Shown here: positions 25,006 to 33,792 of the stretch, in pieces | Position numbering within the stretch: the stretch's first letter is position 1 | Layout: every line of letters starts with the position of its first letter | Source of the DNA: Pseudomonadaceae bacterium | GTDB lineage: Bacteria; Pseudomonadota; Gammaproteobacteria; Pseudomonadales; Azotimanducaceae | NCBI GenBank assembly: GCA_024743435.1 | Contig: JANSWO010000011.1 | Coordinates: 62,001 to 126,000, forward strand | Direction: 5' to 3' | DNA length: 64,000 bases | Notes under the pieces: generated by a model | What the model saw: the letters and a program-made list of their open reading frames with translations, nothing else | What the model was told of the DNA's origin: nothing | Databases searched by the model: none | Translations under genes and position numbers: made by a program

Positions 25006-25839
25006 CTAGCGCCCGGTGAACACGGGTTTGCTTTTGCTCATAAACGCCTTCACTGCCGCGCGATGATCGTCGGTTCGGGCGCTACGGACCATGCGGTCTG
25101 CTTCCATGTCGAGGCACGTCGCCAGATCCGCAGTGAGCGCACGATTCAGGTTTTCTTTCATATAGCGCAGAGCAACCGGTGGTCCTGCCGCAATCTGTTG
25201 GGCGAGGTTCATGCTGTGTTCCAGCAGGGATTCGTTCGCAACCACCTCGTTCACCAGGCCCAGCTGCTTGGCTTCGGTGGCGCCAACTCGTCGCGATGTG
25301 AAGAACAGCTCCCGAGTGAGTGCCGGGCCGATGAGGTGAGTCATGAACCAGCTGCAACCGTAGTCACCCGACATGCCGATGTTGGCAAATGCGGTTGTCA
25401 TGAAGGCGCGTTCGGCTGCAATGCGAATGTCGCAGGCCAGGGCGATGGAAAGGCCCGCGCCCGCCGCGGGGCCAGGCAGTGCGGCGATGGTTGGTTTGGA
25501 CAGCTCGTGTAGCCGAAGCGTTAAGTTGCGTTGCTTGTCGCGTAGTTCGCGAACTCGATCATCCGGGCTGGGTGGTGGTCCAGCCGGCTCGCTGGATGCT
25601 GCATTGTTGCTGGCCATGCCAGAGACGTCACCACCCGCGCAGAAAGCTTCACCGGCACCACTGATGAGAACACAGCGAACGCGCGGGTCGGTGTCGGCGA
25701 GGCGCAGCGTTTCTCGCAGCGCTGGCGTGAGGTGATCCGATAACGCGTTGCGTTTGTCCGGGCGATTCAGCGTGATGGACAGTACGCCGCCATCGAGCCT
25801 CGCGAGCAGTTCCTGCGTCCCTGTATCCCAATCCGACAT
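25006..25839 (-). CDS. Crotonase-fold enoyl-CoA hydratase/isomerase family protein
   Basis: A protein of 277 residues: LSITLNRPDKRNALSDHL near residue 20, the oxyanion loop GAGEAFCAGGDVSGM near residue 60, and PGPAAGAGLSIALACD near residue 122. Both usual hydratase glutamates are missing: the sites read AGLSIAL and TTAFANIG. That fits an isomerase-like or other crotonase reaction better than a hydratase. GGAGGGG lies just before the ATG. It is divergent from the P450 at 25998, with a hairpin-forming element in the gap. Confidence 0.87.
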   Translation of the reverse strand: MSDWDTGTQELLARLDGGVLSITLNRPDKRNALSDHLTPALRETLRLADTDPRVRCVLISGAGEAFCAGGDVSGMASNNAASSEPAGPPPSPDDRVRELRDKQRNLTLRLHELSKPTIAALPGPAAGAGLSIALACDIRIAAERAFMTTAFANIGMSGDYGCSWFMTHLIGPALTRELFFTSRRVGATEAKQLGLVNEVVANESLLEHSMNLAQQIAAGPPVALRYMKENLNRALTADLATCLDMEADRMVRSARTDDHRAAVKAFMSKSKPVFTGR

Positions 25840-25879
25840 AGCCCCTCCCGGTTCGTGGCCGTTTCATCGTTGATTAGAT

Positions 25880-25898
25880 CGGGTGTTGATGCAACCCG
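25880..25898. promoter_or_regulatory. Imperfect inverted repeat in the divergent gap
   Basis: CGGG-TG-TTG, loop ATG, CAA-CCCG: a stem with one two-base bulge in the 158-bp space between the crotonase-fold gene and the second P450. It could be an operator; the evidence is only symmetry and position. Confidence 0.3.
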
Positions 25899-25997
25899 TC
25901 TTTAACCGCTAGAACTGATGGGTGATACTCGTGGCATCTCGCGAAAAGCTTCGACGATCGTGTTTGGCTTGGCGCAGCCTCGACAGAGAGTTTGCAG

Positions 25998-27230
25998 ATG
26001 ATTGATTTGACTAAGCCGGTGAACCTGTCGTCCAGGGCATTTGTCGACAACAAGTACCAATGGTACGAGCGCATTCGCGAAGAACGCCCTGTGCTGCCTG
26101 TGAAAGTAAGCGTGATGAACGCCTTTGCGGTTTCCCGATTCGAAGATTGCGCAAGCATTCTGAAAGACCCCCGCATCGTTCGAAACCGCGCAACGGCGAT
26201 CGGGGGCAATCGGTTTCCGTTTCCTATGCCCAAGTCGGTGAAACCGTTGGTCGAGAGCATGATTGTCGAGGACGATCCGAACCACCGACGCTTGCGCGAG
26301 CTGGTTCGGCGCGGATTCAGGCCGCAGGCCATATCTGAGATCGAACAGCGCATCGATTCCTACAGCAATGATTTGCTGGATGAGTTGTCGAAAACGCGTG
26401 AGTTTGATCTGCAATCGCAATACGCGTTGCCTATACCAATGCGCATGATTGCCGACATGCTTGGCATCTCGCGTGCCGCGATGCCAACACTCCAGCAATC
26501 CATGAGCGTATTGACGAAGGGCTTTTCGGGTTGGCGTTTGTTGCGCACGATGTTTGTCGATCTGCCATCGGCTGCCGGGTTTGTGCGGGATCTGGTTCGA
26601 GAGAAACGCCGTAACCCGGGCGATGACATTCTAACCGGCTTGATTCAGGCGGAAGACGAGGGTGATCGTCTGAGCGAGGATGAGTTGGTCGCCATGGTGT
26701 TTTTGCTGATCGTCGCCGGATTCGAGACGACCGTGCATCTGATTACCAACGGCGTGCAGATCCTATTGCAGCATCGAGATCAGTTGGAACGGTTGCGGGC
26801 GGAGCCTGACCTTATCGATTCGGCAGTGGAGGAGATTCTCAGACATCGCGGCCCGATTCAGAGCACCAAACCCGGGTGGGCGAGCGAAGACATCACTCTG
26901 CATGGTGTGACCATAGCGAAGGGAAAACCGATCATGCCGCTGTTTGGCGCGGCCAACCACGACCCGCGGGTGTTTGATAATCCTGGCGTCTTCGATATCA
27001 CGCGCACGCCAAACCGGCATCTTGGTTTTGGCCATGGCGTCCATTTTTGTCTCGGCGCTCATCTGGCGCGAGCGGAGGCGCGACTGGCGTTGCGCAACCT
27101 CATCAAACGTTTGCCAGACCTTACGCTGGCGGTACCCGAAGACGAGCTCAGGCTGCAGGCCCTACCGGGGTGGCATCGCTATGAAGAGTTACCCGTGGCA
27201 ACGCGTCAGTTGCGAGCTAAAGCAGCATAG
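25998..27230 (+). CDS. Cytochrome P450 (soluble bacterial type)
   Basis: A P450 of 410 residues. I-helix VFLLIVAGFETTVHLITN near residue 238, the ExxR region VEEILRHRGP near residue 280, and heme loop FGHGVHFCLGAHLARAEARLAL near residue 345 (split here by function) are clear. It is unlike the CYP153 at 19136 and nearer to the general bacterial CYP107/CYP109-type group. An in-frame TTG lies two codons upstream, but the ATG at 25998 is preferred. Substrate unknown. No ferredoxin gene is adjacent. It is divergent from a crotonase-fold gene, as is CYP153. Confidence 0.92.
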   Translation: MIDLTKPVNLSSRAFVDNKYQWYERIREERPVLPVKVSVMNAFAVSRFEDCASILKDPRIVRNRATAIGGNRFPFPMPKSVKPLVESMIVEDDPNHRRLRELVRRGFRPQAISEIEQRIDSYSNDLLDELSKTREFDLQSQYALPIPMRMIADMLGISRAAMPTLQQSMSVLTKGFSGWRLLRTMFVDLPSAAGFVRDLVREKRRNPGDDILTGLIQAEDEGDRLSEDELVAMVFLLIVAGFETTVHLITNGVQILLQHRDQLERLRAEPDLIDSAVEEILRHRGPIQSTKPGWASEDITLHGVTIAKGKPIMPLFGAANHDPRVFDNPGVFDITRTPNRHLGFGHGVHFCLGAHLARAEARLALRNLIKRLPDLTLAVPEDELRLQALPGWHRYEELPVATRQLRAKAA

Positions 27231-27307
27231 CGATAGGTAAGCGCTCGAACCTGGCGGTTTGTCTGTGCTGGGGATTTATCTGTAAATAGGCAGCTAGTCA
27301 GCAACGC

Positions 27308-29053
27308 CTAAGCCATCGCATCGCTGCCAGGTAGCGGTCGCTCTCGCTGTCTGAGTACCCACTGAGCATTTTCTTCCAAAGCCGTATCGCCGAGTTCCTG
27401 CAGGATCTGCCGTACGGCGCTTGAGTCGTCACCAGCGCGATCAATCATTCTCTCAGCTCGGGCGAAGACGTTGAGCATGTGGTCGTACTGAGCAACCAGC
27501 TCCCGTTCCGCCATGCGGTGCGCGTAGTTGTGTCTGGCTGCTGCAACGATGGGCAGCAGGCCCATGAGCGCGACCAGCAGATTGTTCGCCATGCCGCCTA
27601 ACCGATCCGCGGCAAACGCGAGCACGATAGCGGCGAGCAGGCCGGCGACGAAACAGGCCAGAGTCAGACGCCCGGTGTTTCGGTGTTTGGCAAGTTTGGT
27701 GCCGGCCCGGCGAGCGTAGTAGGCATGTTGGCCGTCACGTTCATTGCCCACCCAGTAGCGAACAGCCTGGGTCAGCCCGTTGTTGCCGGCGATGGGGTGA
27801 CCGTCAGCGCGAAGGCCTGCGGCGCGCATGGCGTTGCGGATCCAGCCAAGCTCAAGATCCCGGCCTCGGAACAAGCTATCGTGGCTGAATCGCGCAGGCC
27901 GGTTGTTGGTTACTCCGGCTAGCGCCCAGAAGTACTGAACCCGTAGTGCTTCCGCCAGTACGCGATAGTCCAGATAGCGACGCTGCCAATCGCGCCAGCG
28001 CGCAAGATAGTAGCTGCTGATCGCAAGCCCCATGAACAGGAAGTACACCCAGATCATGTTCTGTTGATTGTCAAAGTCGGCGTAGATGATAAAGGCCAGG
28101 CCGGCGATCAATACGGCGATGATGGTCGTGCGCAGCGCCCAGTGCACCCGGTGCTGATAGCGCAGAGCGAGCGCGTCCGCGGTTGCGAAAAGCTTGGCGA
28201 TCGGCGCGCAGATCTCGTCTCTGGTCGGATCGCCCGGTTCTGGCATCAGCGCGCCTGTGTCGGATTTCTCTGCGACCAATGCAGCATCGATATTGAACTG
28301 GGTCATGTGTTCGAAAACGCTGTCGTAGCGCGACGGCATCTCGTCAGTTCGAGGTTCGATATCGGAGCGAGTAAACCAATGACCAGCGCCGGCTTCGCCA
28401 CCGCTGGCCGGTCCGCTGGATTGTCTGCCGCAGTGCACGTGAAAGATGAGATCGCTTTCATCGTCGCCCGAATCCAGTTCACTGCGCAGTTGCTCACTGC
28501 TGTTCAGCGCACTGGCGTCGCGCCGGTGGAAGTCAATGACCTGGCTGGTGCCACCAAGACCGGTGGTTGTCTTGCCGTCCCACAGTGCGAGCAGAATGTG
28601 ACAGTGGGCCGCGAGAAAGACGCCGAGCTGTTCATACTGCCGGCTGCGGTCTACCCGTTCGTCGCCGGTTGCTTCACCGTCTTGTGATGAAGGCAGTGAC
28701 GCGTCGAGTGAAGAAGGTAAGACAGCCAGCTCGATCGTTTCCCCCAACGCTGCCAGGCGTTCGAAATCCTGCAGTGCATCTTTGTTGAAGTCTCTGCGGT
28801 ATTCACTGATGGGCATAGGCAAAACGTTAATAACTTCAACGTTCTGCTCATGGGCGATGTTCGCAACCAGGGAGTCAGCGCCTTCCGCCAGACCGGTGAG
28901 TATCAGTAGTGGCAAGTCCGGGTAGTCGGCGCGCAGTTTCGCAAGCCATGCGGCGACGCGGCGGCGAATCAGCGGCAGTTCGCTGTCGATGAGGTCTCGG
29001 TGGCCAGTGACACCGATGATTAGGGGTAGCCTGTCGCTTGCGGTGTATCTCAC
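27308..29053 (-). CDS. SLOG-like nucleotide-binding protein with C-terminal membrane helices
   Basis: About 581 residues from a GTG start. Residues 5-70 form a SLOG/DprA-like Rossmann unit: LPLIIGVTGHRDLID, then LPLLILTGLAEGADSLVANIA, and later FLAAHCHILLALWDG near residue 155. A charged linker follows, then two pairs of hydrophobic segments (about 315-365 and 475-525) and a C-terminal helix bundle. SLOG domains bind nucleotides or NAD-like ligands, and membrane forms occur in conflict and ion-channel-like systems. A longer frame runs into the C11 protease gene, so GTG at 29053 is chosen. It is the last gene of the minus-strand run with the C11 protease. Confidence 0.65.
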   Translation of the reverse strand: MRYTASDRLPLIIGVTGHRDLIDSELPLIRRRVAAWLAKLRADYPDLPLLILTGLAEGADSLVANIAHEQNVEVINVLPMPISEYRRDFNKDALQDFERLAALGETIELAVLPSSLDASLPSSQDGEATGDERVDRSRQYEQLGVFLAAHCHILLALWDGKTTTGLGGTSQVIDFHRRDASALNSSEQLRSELDSGDDESDLIFHVHCGRQSSGPASGGEAGAGHWFTRSDIEPRTDEMPSRYDSVFEHMTQFNIDAALVAEKSDTGALMPEPGDPTRDEICAPIAKLFATADALALRYQHRVHWALRTTIIAVLIAGLAFIIYADFDNQQNMIWVYFLFMGLAISSYYLARWRDWQRRYLDYRVLAEALRVQYFWALAGVTNNRPARFSHDSLFRGRDLELGWIRNAMRAAGLRADGHPIAGNNGLTQAVRYWVGNERDGQHAYYARRAGTKLAKHRNTGRLTLACFVAGLLAAIVLAFAADRLGGMANNLLVALMGLLPIVAAARHNYAHRMAERELVAQYDHMLNVFARAERMIDRAGDDSSAVRQILQELGDTALEENAQWVLRQRERPLPGSDAMA

Positions 29054-29148
29054 GCCTGTTGTGCTTGCTGGTGGTGCCAGCCACCAGCATAACCTGCGTA
29101 CGACTCTTCGGCAGATATCGCCTCTTTTTGTTGTAGTTGTTGTAACCG

Positions 29149-31908
29149 CTATTGACGCTGCAACTGCGCCCAGGGTGTCCGCATGGTATTGCCGTCCAGC
29201 TGAATCGGAAATGGCTGCGCAGCGGGTGGGTAGAACGGCTGACAACCCCACTGATTGCATTGCTGTCCGCCACCGTAGCGAATACTCATGGTGCCGTTTC
29301 GGTAGTCGTAACTACCCCAGGTTTCGATCCTCATGCTTTGATCATAGGAGGTTTCGATCTGCTGGAATTGGCCATCGTTGCTGAGTTGCACGTGCAGCCA
29401 AACGCCCCCCTGGCCCTGACCCTGCCAGATTCCCGCTATGGAATTGGCGGGAGGGGGGGGAGGTTGTTGGCCGCCACCGCCACCGCCACCGCCGCCGCCA
29501 CCGCCACCGCCGCCGGAGTCGTCGGAGGAGAGCTTCTGCACACGTTCGACCTCGAGCACACCGCCGATGGCCTGGCCGCTGCCGCCCACCATGGATTTGA
29601 TCCATAGCCGGTCTGGTTGCGATGGATCGGCGAGCAGCATGAAGATTTCGCGGCCCAGCAGGTCATCGCCGTCTGCATTGAATGTCAGCAAACTCAGAAT
29701 CGGCAGCATGCGATTGTCGAACTGCACAGCAAAGGTGTAGTCCTTGGCCTCGGGCGGTAACGCGTCTTTGTTGATCATCATGTCGGCAAGGTTCGTTCGG
29801 CCGATACGCTCGCCAATACCGAACGCCGGCGTGCCGTCTGTGGTTGCCCAAACACCGCCAAGCTTGTCGATGTCGAGCGCGCGCGCGCCATCGAAACCGG
29901 CGGCTACGTTCATTTGCGGCGAGACACCGTTGATCGACGTGCTCGCTACCGAGGTTTCTCCGGATAAGTTTTCAGCAATCGCCCATGTGGTGTACTTCCC
30001 GTTCGGAACTTCGCTCATGATCAGCTCGAGACCATCCTTCCATGCCATGGTGGCTCCGGCTTTCAGGGATGTGTCGTCGTCACCATCGGGGATGAACTCA
30101 TACAGCAGTGTCACCTCGTCGGCTGGTTTAGGCTCGATGCCGCGTGGCACGACGCGGCCGTCCTTCATTTCCACCAGCAGCGCGACTCCGTCAGCCCTCC
30201 AGGTCAGCATGTTGAAGGTGATGATTGCCCGATGTTTGCCGAGCTCACCGCTGGCGTAGTCGGCGAGTATTGCCACGCTCATGCCTTCACCCCGCTGAAT
30301 CTCAGTGGAGTCGATGGTGGCGAAGCCGGCTCGTTCGCCGTTGCTGATCATGTAGGTCGCGGGCGAGACTTCCATTTCCATTCGCGCCGTATTGCCTTTG
30401 AAGCTCGGCATGATCAGTTCTGCGGCATCGCCAGACGCTGCGAGTTTCTCCGCGGAAAAGCGGGTATCGATCATATAGCCCTTACTCAAGATCAGGTGGC
30501 CCCGATCCTCTGGACTGTACTGGCCGGTACGCGCCTGAACCCACAGCAGGTTGCTGCCCTGAACTTTCAGGCGCAGGGTTGTGTTGTCGAGCATCGAGGT
30601 CGACGGGGTCGGCGCTCCGGTGGTTGAGTCCACGTATTGGAACAAGGTGATTTCCGGCGCTTTGGACGTGCGGCTCTGCTCGGAGTGCAGGGCTCTTAGC
30701 AGTCGCGTCCAACTGCTCTTGCTGCCGAATTGGGTCTCCAGGTACGCAGGATTGAAGGTGGTGTCGCTCGGTGGTGCGTAGATCGAGAGACCGTGGCTGA
30801 GCCGGTGTCGGGCCGATGCATGGCTGTCGATGACGGCCGAATCCATCGCGTCAACCAGATCTCTAAACTCGCGCTCCGCGGGAAACGCTGATCCCATCGC
30901 CAGACGCGCACGCTTGATCAGGTCCAGAAGGTCGGAGCTGGATAGCGACGACTTGTCCTCTCGTCGGTTGGCGTCTTTACCTCGGGGGTTGAAGCTGTCG
31001 GCCCAGAACACCGAACGTGCCAAGGCGGTCCACGTGCTACTCGTGGTTGGCCCGACACTCTCGGCAAAGCTGTCCAGAGATTCTCGTATGCGACTGACCT
31101 TGGAGAGGTCGATTGCGGACTGCGTCGCGATGCGCTCGTCGGCATTATCGGTGAAGTCAGCGTAGCGACGCACGATATTCTGAGCCAATCGTCGGGGCCC
31201 GGCGGTGGCTTTGCCAAACTCCGGAAGCAGCACATCGTACGGCCATCCGTACCCCGGTTCGGTCGCTTGTGAGGCGACCATGTAGTCCGCGAAGTCGGCG
31301 ACTTCATAGGCGATCTCGAGCTGCGCCATGAGGCACATATCAAAGCCGATCAGATCAAGTTTGTTACCAGAAGGAATGGCATTGGACAGAGCCTGCCGAA
31401 GTTCAGGCAGTGACAGGTTATCGTGGGCACCATCGGGGCCCGCGTCTTCGTCATCGGCCATGCCCTGCCAGCCGCCGCCGTGGTCCCACATCACCAGACC
31501 GTAGCGCTGGGCGGGATAGTTGCTGGTCGAAAACTCGATGAGTTTCTGAACGTGGATCGGATCTCCGGTGTTGATCTCGCCGAGATTCAACAGGGTCTCG
31601 GAGGCGAGTACACCGCTTTGTTGATCAGGCCGCATGCGCAATACACGAGCGTCGCTCCAGTTGCCCATGCCTTCGGAGTATTCGGTTGATCGATCGATGA
31701 GAACGATGATCTCGACACCGGTCGCTGGCATGCCGGCTTCGATCTCGTCGAGATCGATCAGGGCCGCTTCCTCCAGGTTGTTGTCGGCGGCGATGTAGAC
31801 CATCAGCGTCCAGTCCGCTAAGTCGTTGGCGCTCGCACTGAGACAAAGCCCAAAGAGCAAACAGCTCGCAAGGGCTGCCAACAATCGACTCGAGACACGG
31901 TTGGCCAT
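29149..31908 (-). CDS. Exported clostripain-like (C11) cysteine protease with poly-Gly linker and C-terminal domain
   Basis: A protein of 919 residues. Signal peptide (residues 1-27, ending CLSASA), then a C11 domain: ADWTLMVYIAADNNLE, catalytic His in MWDHGGGW near residue 142 and catalytic Cys in IGFDMCLM near residue 190. A long beta-rich middle region follows, then a run of about 15 glycines with PPPPP, and a final domain of about 80 residues with Gly/Gln/Trp-rich sequence (GIWQGQGQGGVW). Clan-CD proteases of this family cut after Arg and are often self-activated. It should act in the periplasm or outside. GGAG lies eight bases before the ATG; the Sel1 lipoprotein gene ends 23 bases upstream. 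Confidence 0.88.
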   Translation of the reverse strand: MANRVSSRLLAALASCLLFGLCLSASANDLADWTLMVYIAADNNLEEAALIDLDEIEAGMPATGVEIIVLIDRSTEYSEGMGNWSDARVLRMRPDQQSGVLASETLLNLGEINTGDPIHVQKLIEFSTSNYPAQRYGLVMWDHGGGWQGMADDEDAGPDGAHDNLSLPELRQALSNAIPSGNKLDLIGFDMCLMAQLEIAYEVADFADYMVASQATEPGYGWPYDVLLPEFGKATAGPRRLAQNIVRRYADFTDNADERIATQSAIDLSKVSRIRESLDSFAESVGPTTSSTWTALARSVFWADSFNPRGKDANRREDKSSLSSSDLLDLIKRARLAMGSAFPAEREFRDLVDAMDSAVIDSHASARHRLSHGLSIYAPPSDTTFNPAYLETQFGSKSSWTRLLRALHSEQSRTSKAPEITLFQYVDSTTGAPTPSTSMLDNTTLRLKVQGSNLLWVQARTGQYSPEDRGHLILSKGYMIDTRFSAEKLAASGDAAELIMPSFKGNTARMEMEVSPATYMISNGERAGFATIDSTEIQRGEGMSVAILADYASGELGKHRAIITFNMLTWRADGVALLVEMKDGRVVPRGIEPKPADEVTLLYEFIPDGDDDTSLKAGATMAWKDGLELIMSEVPNGKYTTWAIAENLSGETSVASTSINGVSPQMNVAAGFDGARALDIDKLGGVWATTDGTPAFGIGERIGRTNLADMMINKDALPPEAKDYTFAVQFDNRMLPILSLLTFNADGDDLLGREIFMLLADPSQPDRLWIKSMVGGSGQAIGGVLEVERVQKLSSDDSGGGGGGGGGGGGGGGQQPPPPPANSIAGIWQGQGQGGVWLHVQLSNDGQFQQIETSYDQSMRIETWGSYDYRNGTMSIRYGGGQQCNQWGCQPFYPPAAQPFPIQLDGNTMRTPWAQLQRQ
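29453..29515. repeat. Triplet GGY tract and G-run coding for poly-Gly and poly-Pro
   Basis: On the plus strand a run of consecutive G bases, then a GCC/ACC triplet array, encodes on the minus strand about 15 glycines followed by QQ and prolines in the C11 protease. Triplet-length changes would keep frame; changes in the G-run would shift it and remove the last domain. Confidence 0.8.
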
Positions 31909-31931
31909 GACGATCACTCCGAATAGATAGG

Positions 31932-32765
31932 TTAGGTGGACAGCGCGTCGAGGTGACCCTGGGCTGAGTCATCGCCCTCGTTGGCGGCCATCTGCAGCCA
32001 TGAACGCGCGGCTGCGATGTCCTGCGGGATGCCGTTGCCATCTTTGAGAAGGAGTGCCAACTGCACCATGGCGCCGGTGTTGCCTTGATCCGCACTCGCC
32101 CAGTACCAGCGTGCTGCCTGCTCCAGGTTTTTCTCAACACCATCGCCGTTCGACAACATCACACCGAGATTGAACTGTGCTGTGTTGTCGCCACCTTCAG
32201 CGGCGATTCGAAAATGCTGCACTGCCTTGCGATCGTCCTTGTCGAGTCCACCCTCGGACATCACATAGAAATAGCCCAGCTGTCCGTGCGCGAGAACGTT
32301 GCCCTTTTGCGCGGCCATCTCGTACCACTGGCGAGCAGCGACGGTGTCGATCTCAACGCCTTTGCCAAATTCCAACGCGTGGCCCATGTAGTAGGCCGAA
32401 ACCGGATCGCCCATTTCGGCAGCCCGGCGGTAGTACCAAAGTGCAGCGTTCAAGTCTTTGGGTAGAGGATCGATACCATTCATGGTCATGCTCGAGCCTT
32501 GCCAATACAACGTTCCCAGCAGTTGGTGGGCAAGCACATCACCGTTCTTCGCGGCCTCGTTCAGCTCCTCGGGCGTCGCCGGTTCTCGATTGGCGTGGGA
32601 GACCGTGATGCGGGTCTTGCCGTCATCCCACATCGCCATTTCGATCGTTACATCTCGCGTTGTGGTGGTGGACGTCGAGGAGGGTGGTGACTCGCAACCG
32701 GCTAATAGCGTCATCGTGACCAGAATCACTGACCAGTGTGTGAGTCGTTGGTTGAGCTTGTTCAT
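31932..32765 (-). CDS. Sel1-repeat lipoprotein
   Basis: A protein of 277 residues. Signal with lipobox (TLLAGC, residues 18-23), a Ser/Thr-rich spacer, then Sel1-like repeats from about residue 75 to the end: LAHQLLGTLYWQG, AAEMGDPVSAYYMGHALEFG, AAQKGNVLAHGQLGYFYVMS, AAEGGDNTAQFNLGVMLSNG, SADQGNTGAMVQLALLLKDG. Sel1 repeats are alpha-helical protein-binding scaffolds. It should sit in the envelope facing the periplasm. It precedes the C11 protease by 23 bases, so it may bind or regulate that protease; this is inference. An upstream in-frame ATG is less likely than the chosen start. Confidence 0.85.
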   Translation of the reverse strand: MNKLNQRLTHWSVILVTMTLLAGCESPPSSTSTTTTRDVTIEMAMWDDGKTRITVSHANREPATPEELNEAAKNGDVLAHQLLGTLYWQGSSMTMNGIDPLPKDLNAALWYYRRAAEMGDPVSAYYMGHALEFGKGVEIDTVAARQWYEMAAQKGNVLAHGQLGYFYVMSEGGLDKDDRKAVQHFRIAAEGGDNTAQFNLGVMLSNGDGVEKNLEQAARWYWASADQGNTGAMVQLALLLKDGNGIPQDIAAARSWLQMAANEGDDSAQGHLDALST

Positions 32766-32823
32766 GCTGTGGTCTCCGGTGCCGAGCGGACGTTGCTTTG
32801 CTGTCTTTGAGGTAGGTGATAAA

Positions 32824-33210
32824 TCAACGGGGTATCCAGCCATTCGGGTTTAACATCACAAGATCAGCGTTCAGATAGAACACGCCGTCCTGCCCGACCC
32901 TGGGGATGTCGTACTGCCCGCTGGGGCCTGCCCAGCCCAAAGGCCGCGCACCCGCTTGCCAGGTTGTGACAACGACAATGTCTCCGGCTTGAAGACTGCC
33001 GCTGGCTGGTTGTGATAGCTGGATTCGAATGTGGAACGCATCATCCCGATAACCCTCGCGTTCCTGGCCCAGTTGCCGATCGACGCTCACCACCCTGCCG
33101 GTGATAATGTGCGCGGCCATGGTGTTCAGGTCCTCATTGGACAGGGGTGGCAAAGCGGCCAGTAGCGGCAGCGCGGACAGTGCTGCCAGCAGCATCAGGA
33201 TTTTGTTCAT
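32824..33210 (-). CDS. Secreted protein of unknown function
   Basis: A small exported protein of 128 residues. A signal peptide (MNKILMLLAALSALPLLA) is followed by a beta-rich domain with IITGRVVSVDRQLG near residue 35, LQAGDIVVVTTWQAG, and GQDGVFYLNADLVMLNPNGW at the end. The GRVVSV and GDxVxV pattern suggests a small beta-barrel, but I do not recognise a family. It precedes the Sel1 lipoprotein by 58 bases on the same strand and probably shares its transcript. Confidence 0.7.
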   Translation of the reverse strand: MNKILMLLAALSALPLLAALPPLSNEDLNTMAAHIITGRVVSVDRQLGQEREGYRDDAFHIRIQLSQPASGSLQAGDIVVVTTWQAGARPLGWAGPSGQYDIPRVGQDGVFYLNADLVMLNPNGWIPR

Positions 33211-33325
33211 GCGATGTTCTCCCCCGCGCATCCTGCAACTGGTGCAGGCCTGTCAAACTTTCGGCTCTACAGGTCTAGGCGCGAAAATGCGGGAAATTGG
33301 TTCATCATGACGAGACGCGCCTGAA

Positions 33326-33781
33326 ATGACGGAAACGCTAGCGCCGCTAGTGGGCTTGTTCGTCAGTGCATTGCTGTCAGCAACGATCCTGCCGGGCTCC
33401 TCTGAAGTGCTGCTTGTTGCCCTGATCGCTGGCGGCACTCCCGCGGTTAGTGCGGGTGTCGTGGCAACCGTGGGCAATACCCTCGGATCGTTGATTACCT
33501 ATTGGATAGGTTTGGGGCTTGTGACTGTCTCGCCACGCCTGCCTCGCAGCATGCGTCCCGATGCGGCTCAACTTGCTCGGGCCGAGGCCTGGTTTTCACG
33601 CTATGGCGTATGGGCCCTGCTGTTTGCATGGCTGCCGGTTGTGGGCGATGCGCTTGCGCTGATTGCCGGTGTGCTCAGGGTTCGCCCGGCGCTTTTTCTT
33701 GTGCTTGTCGCCATCGGCAAGGCGTTTCGCTACGCCGTTGTCATTCTGTTTACACTTCAATTCTCAGCGCCGCTTGGTTGA
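33326..33781 (+). CDS. YqaA-family membrane protein (DedA superfamily)
   Basis: A membrane protein of 151 residues. LFVSALLSATILPGSSEVLLVALIAGG near residue 10 and the ATVGNTLGSLITYWIGLGL segment match YqaA/DedA proteins, whose larger relatives flip lipids. RYGVWALLFAWLPVVGDALALIAG near residue 91 is the second conserved region. It lies on the plus strand between two minus-strand genes, and its 3' end converges on the autotransporter gene with a gap of 11 bases. Confidence 0.85.
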   Translation: MTETLAPLVGLFVSALLSATILPGSSEVLLVALIAGGTPAVSAGVVATVGNTLGSLITYWIGLGLVTVSPRLPRSMRPDAAQLARAEAWFSRYGVWALLFAWLPVVGDALALIAGVLRVRPALFLVLVAIGKAFRYAVVILFTLQFSAPLG

Positions 33782-33792
33782 CGGCTTGCACG

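Noticed and set aside
29054-29260. Longer N-terminus of the SLOG-like protein
   Set aside because: It overlaps the end of the C11 protease in another frame and reads as low-complexity sequence; the GTG at 29053 fits better.
29420-29600. Plus-strand frame with a poly-proline stretch as a gene
   Set aside because: It is the antisense shadow of the glycine tract in the C11 protease.
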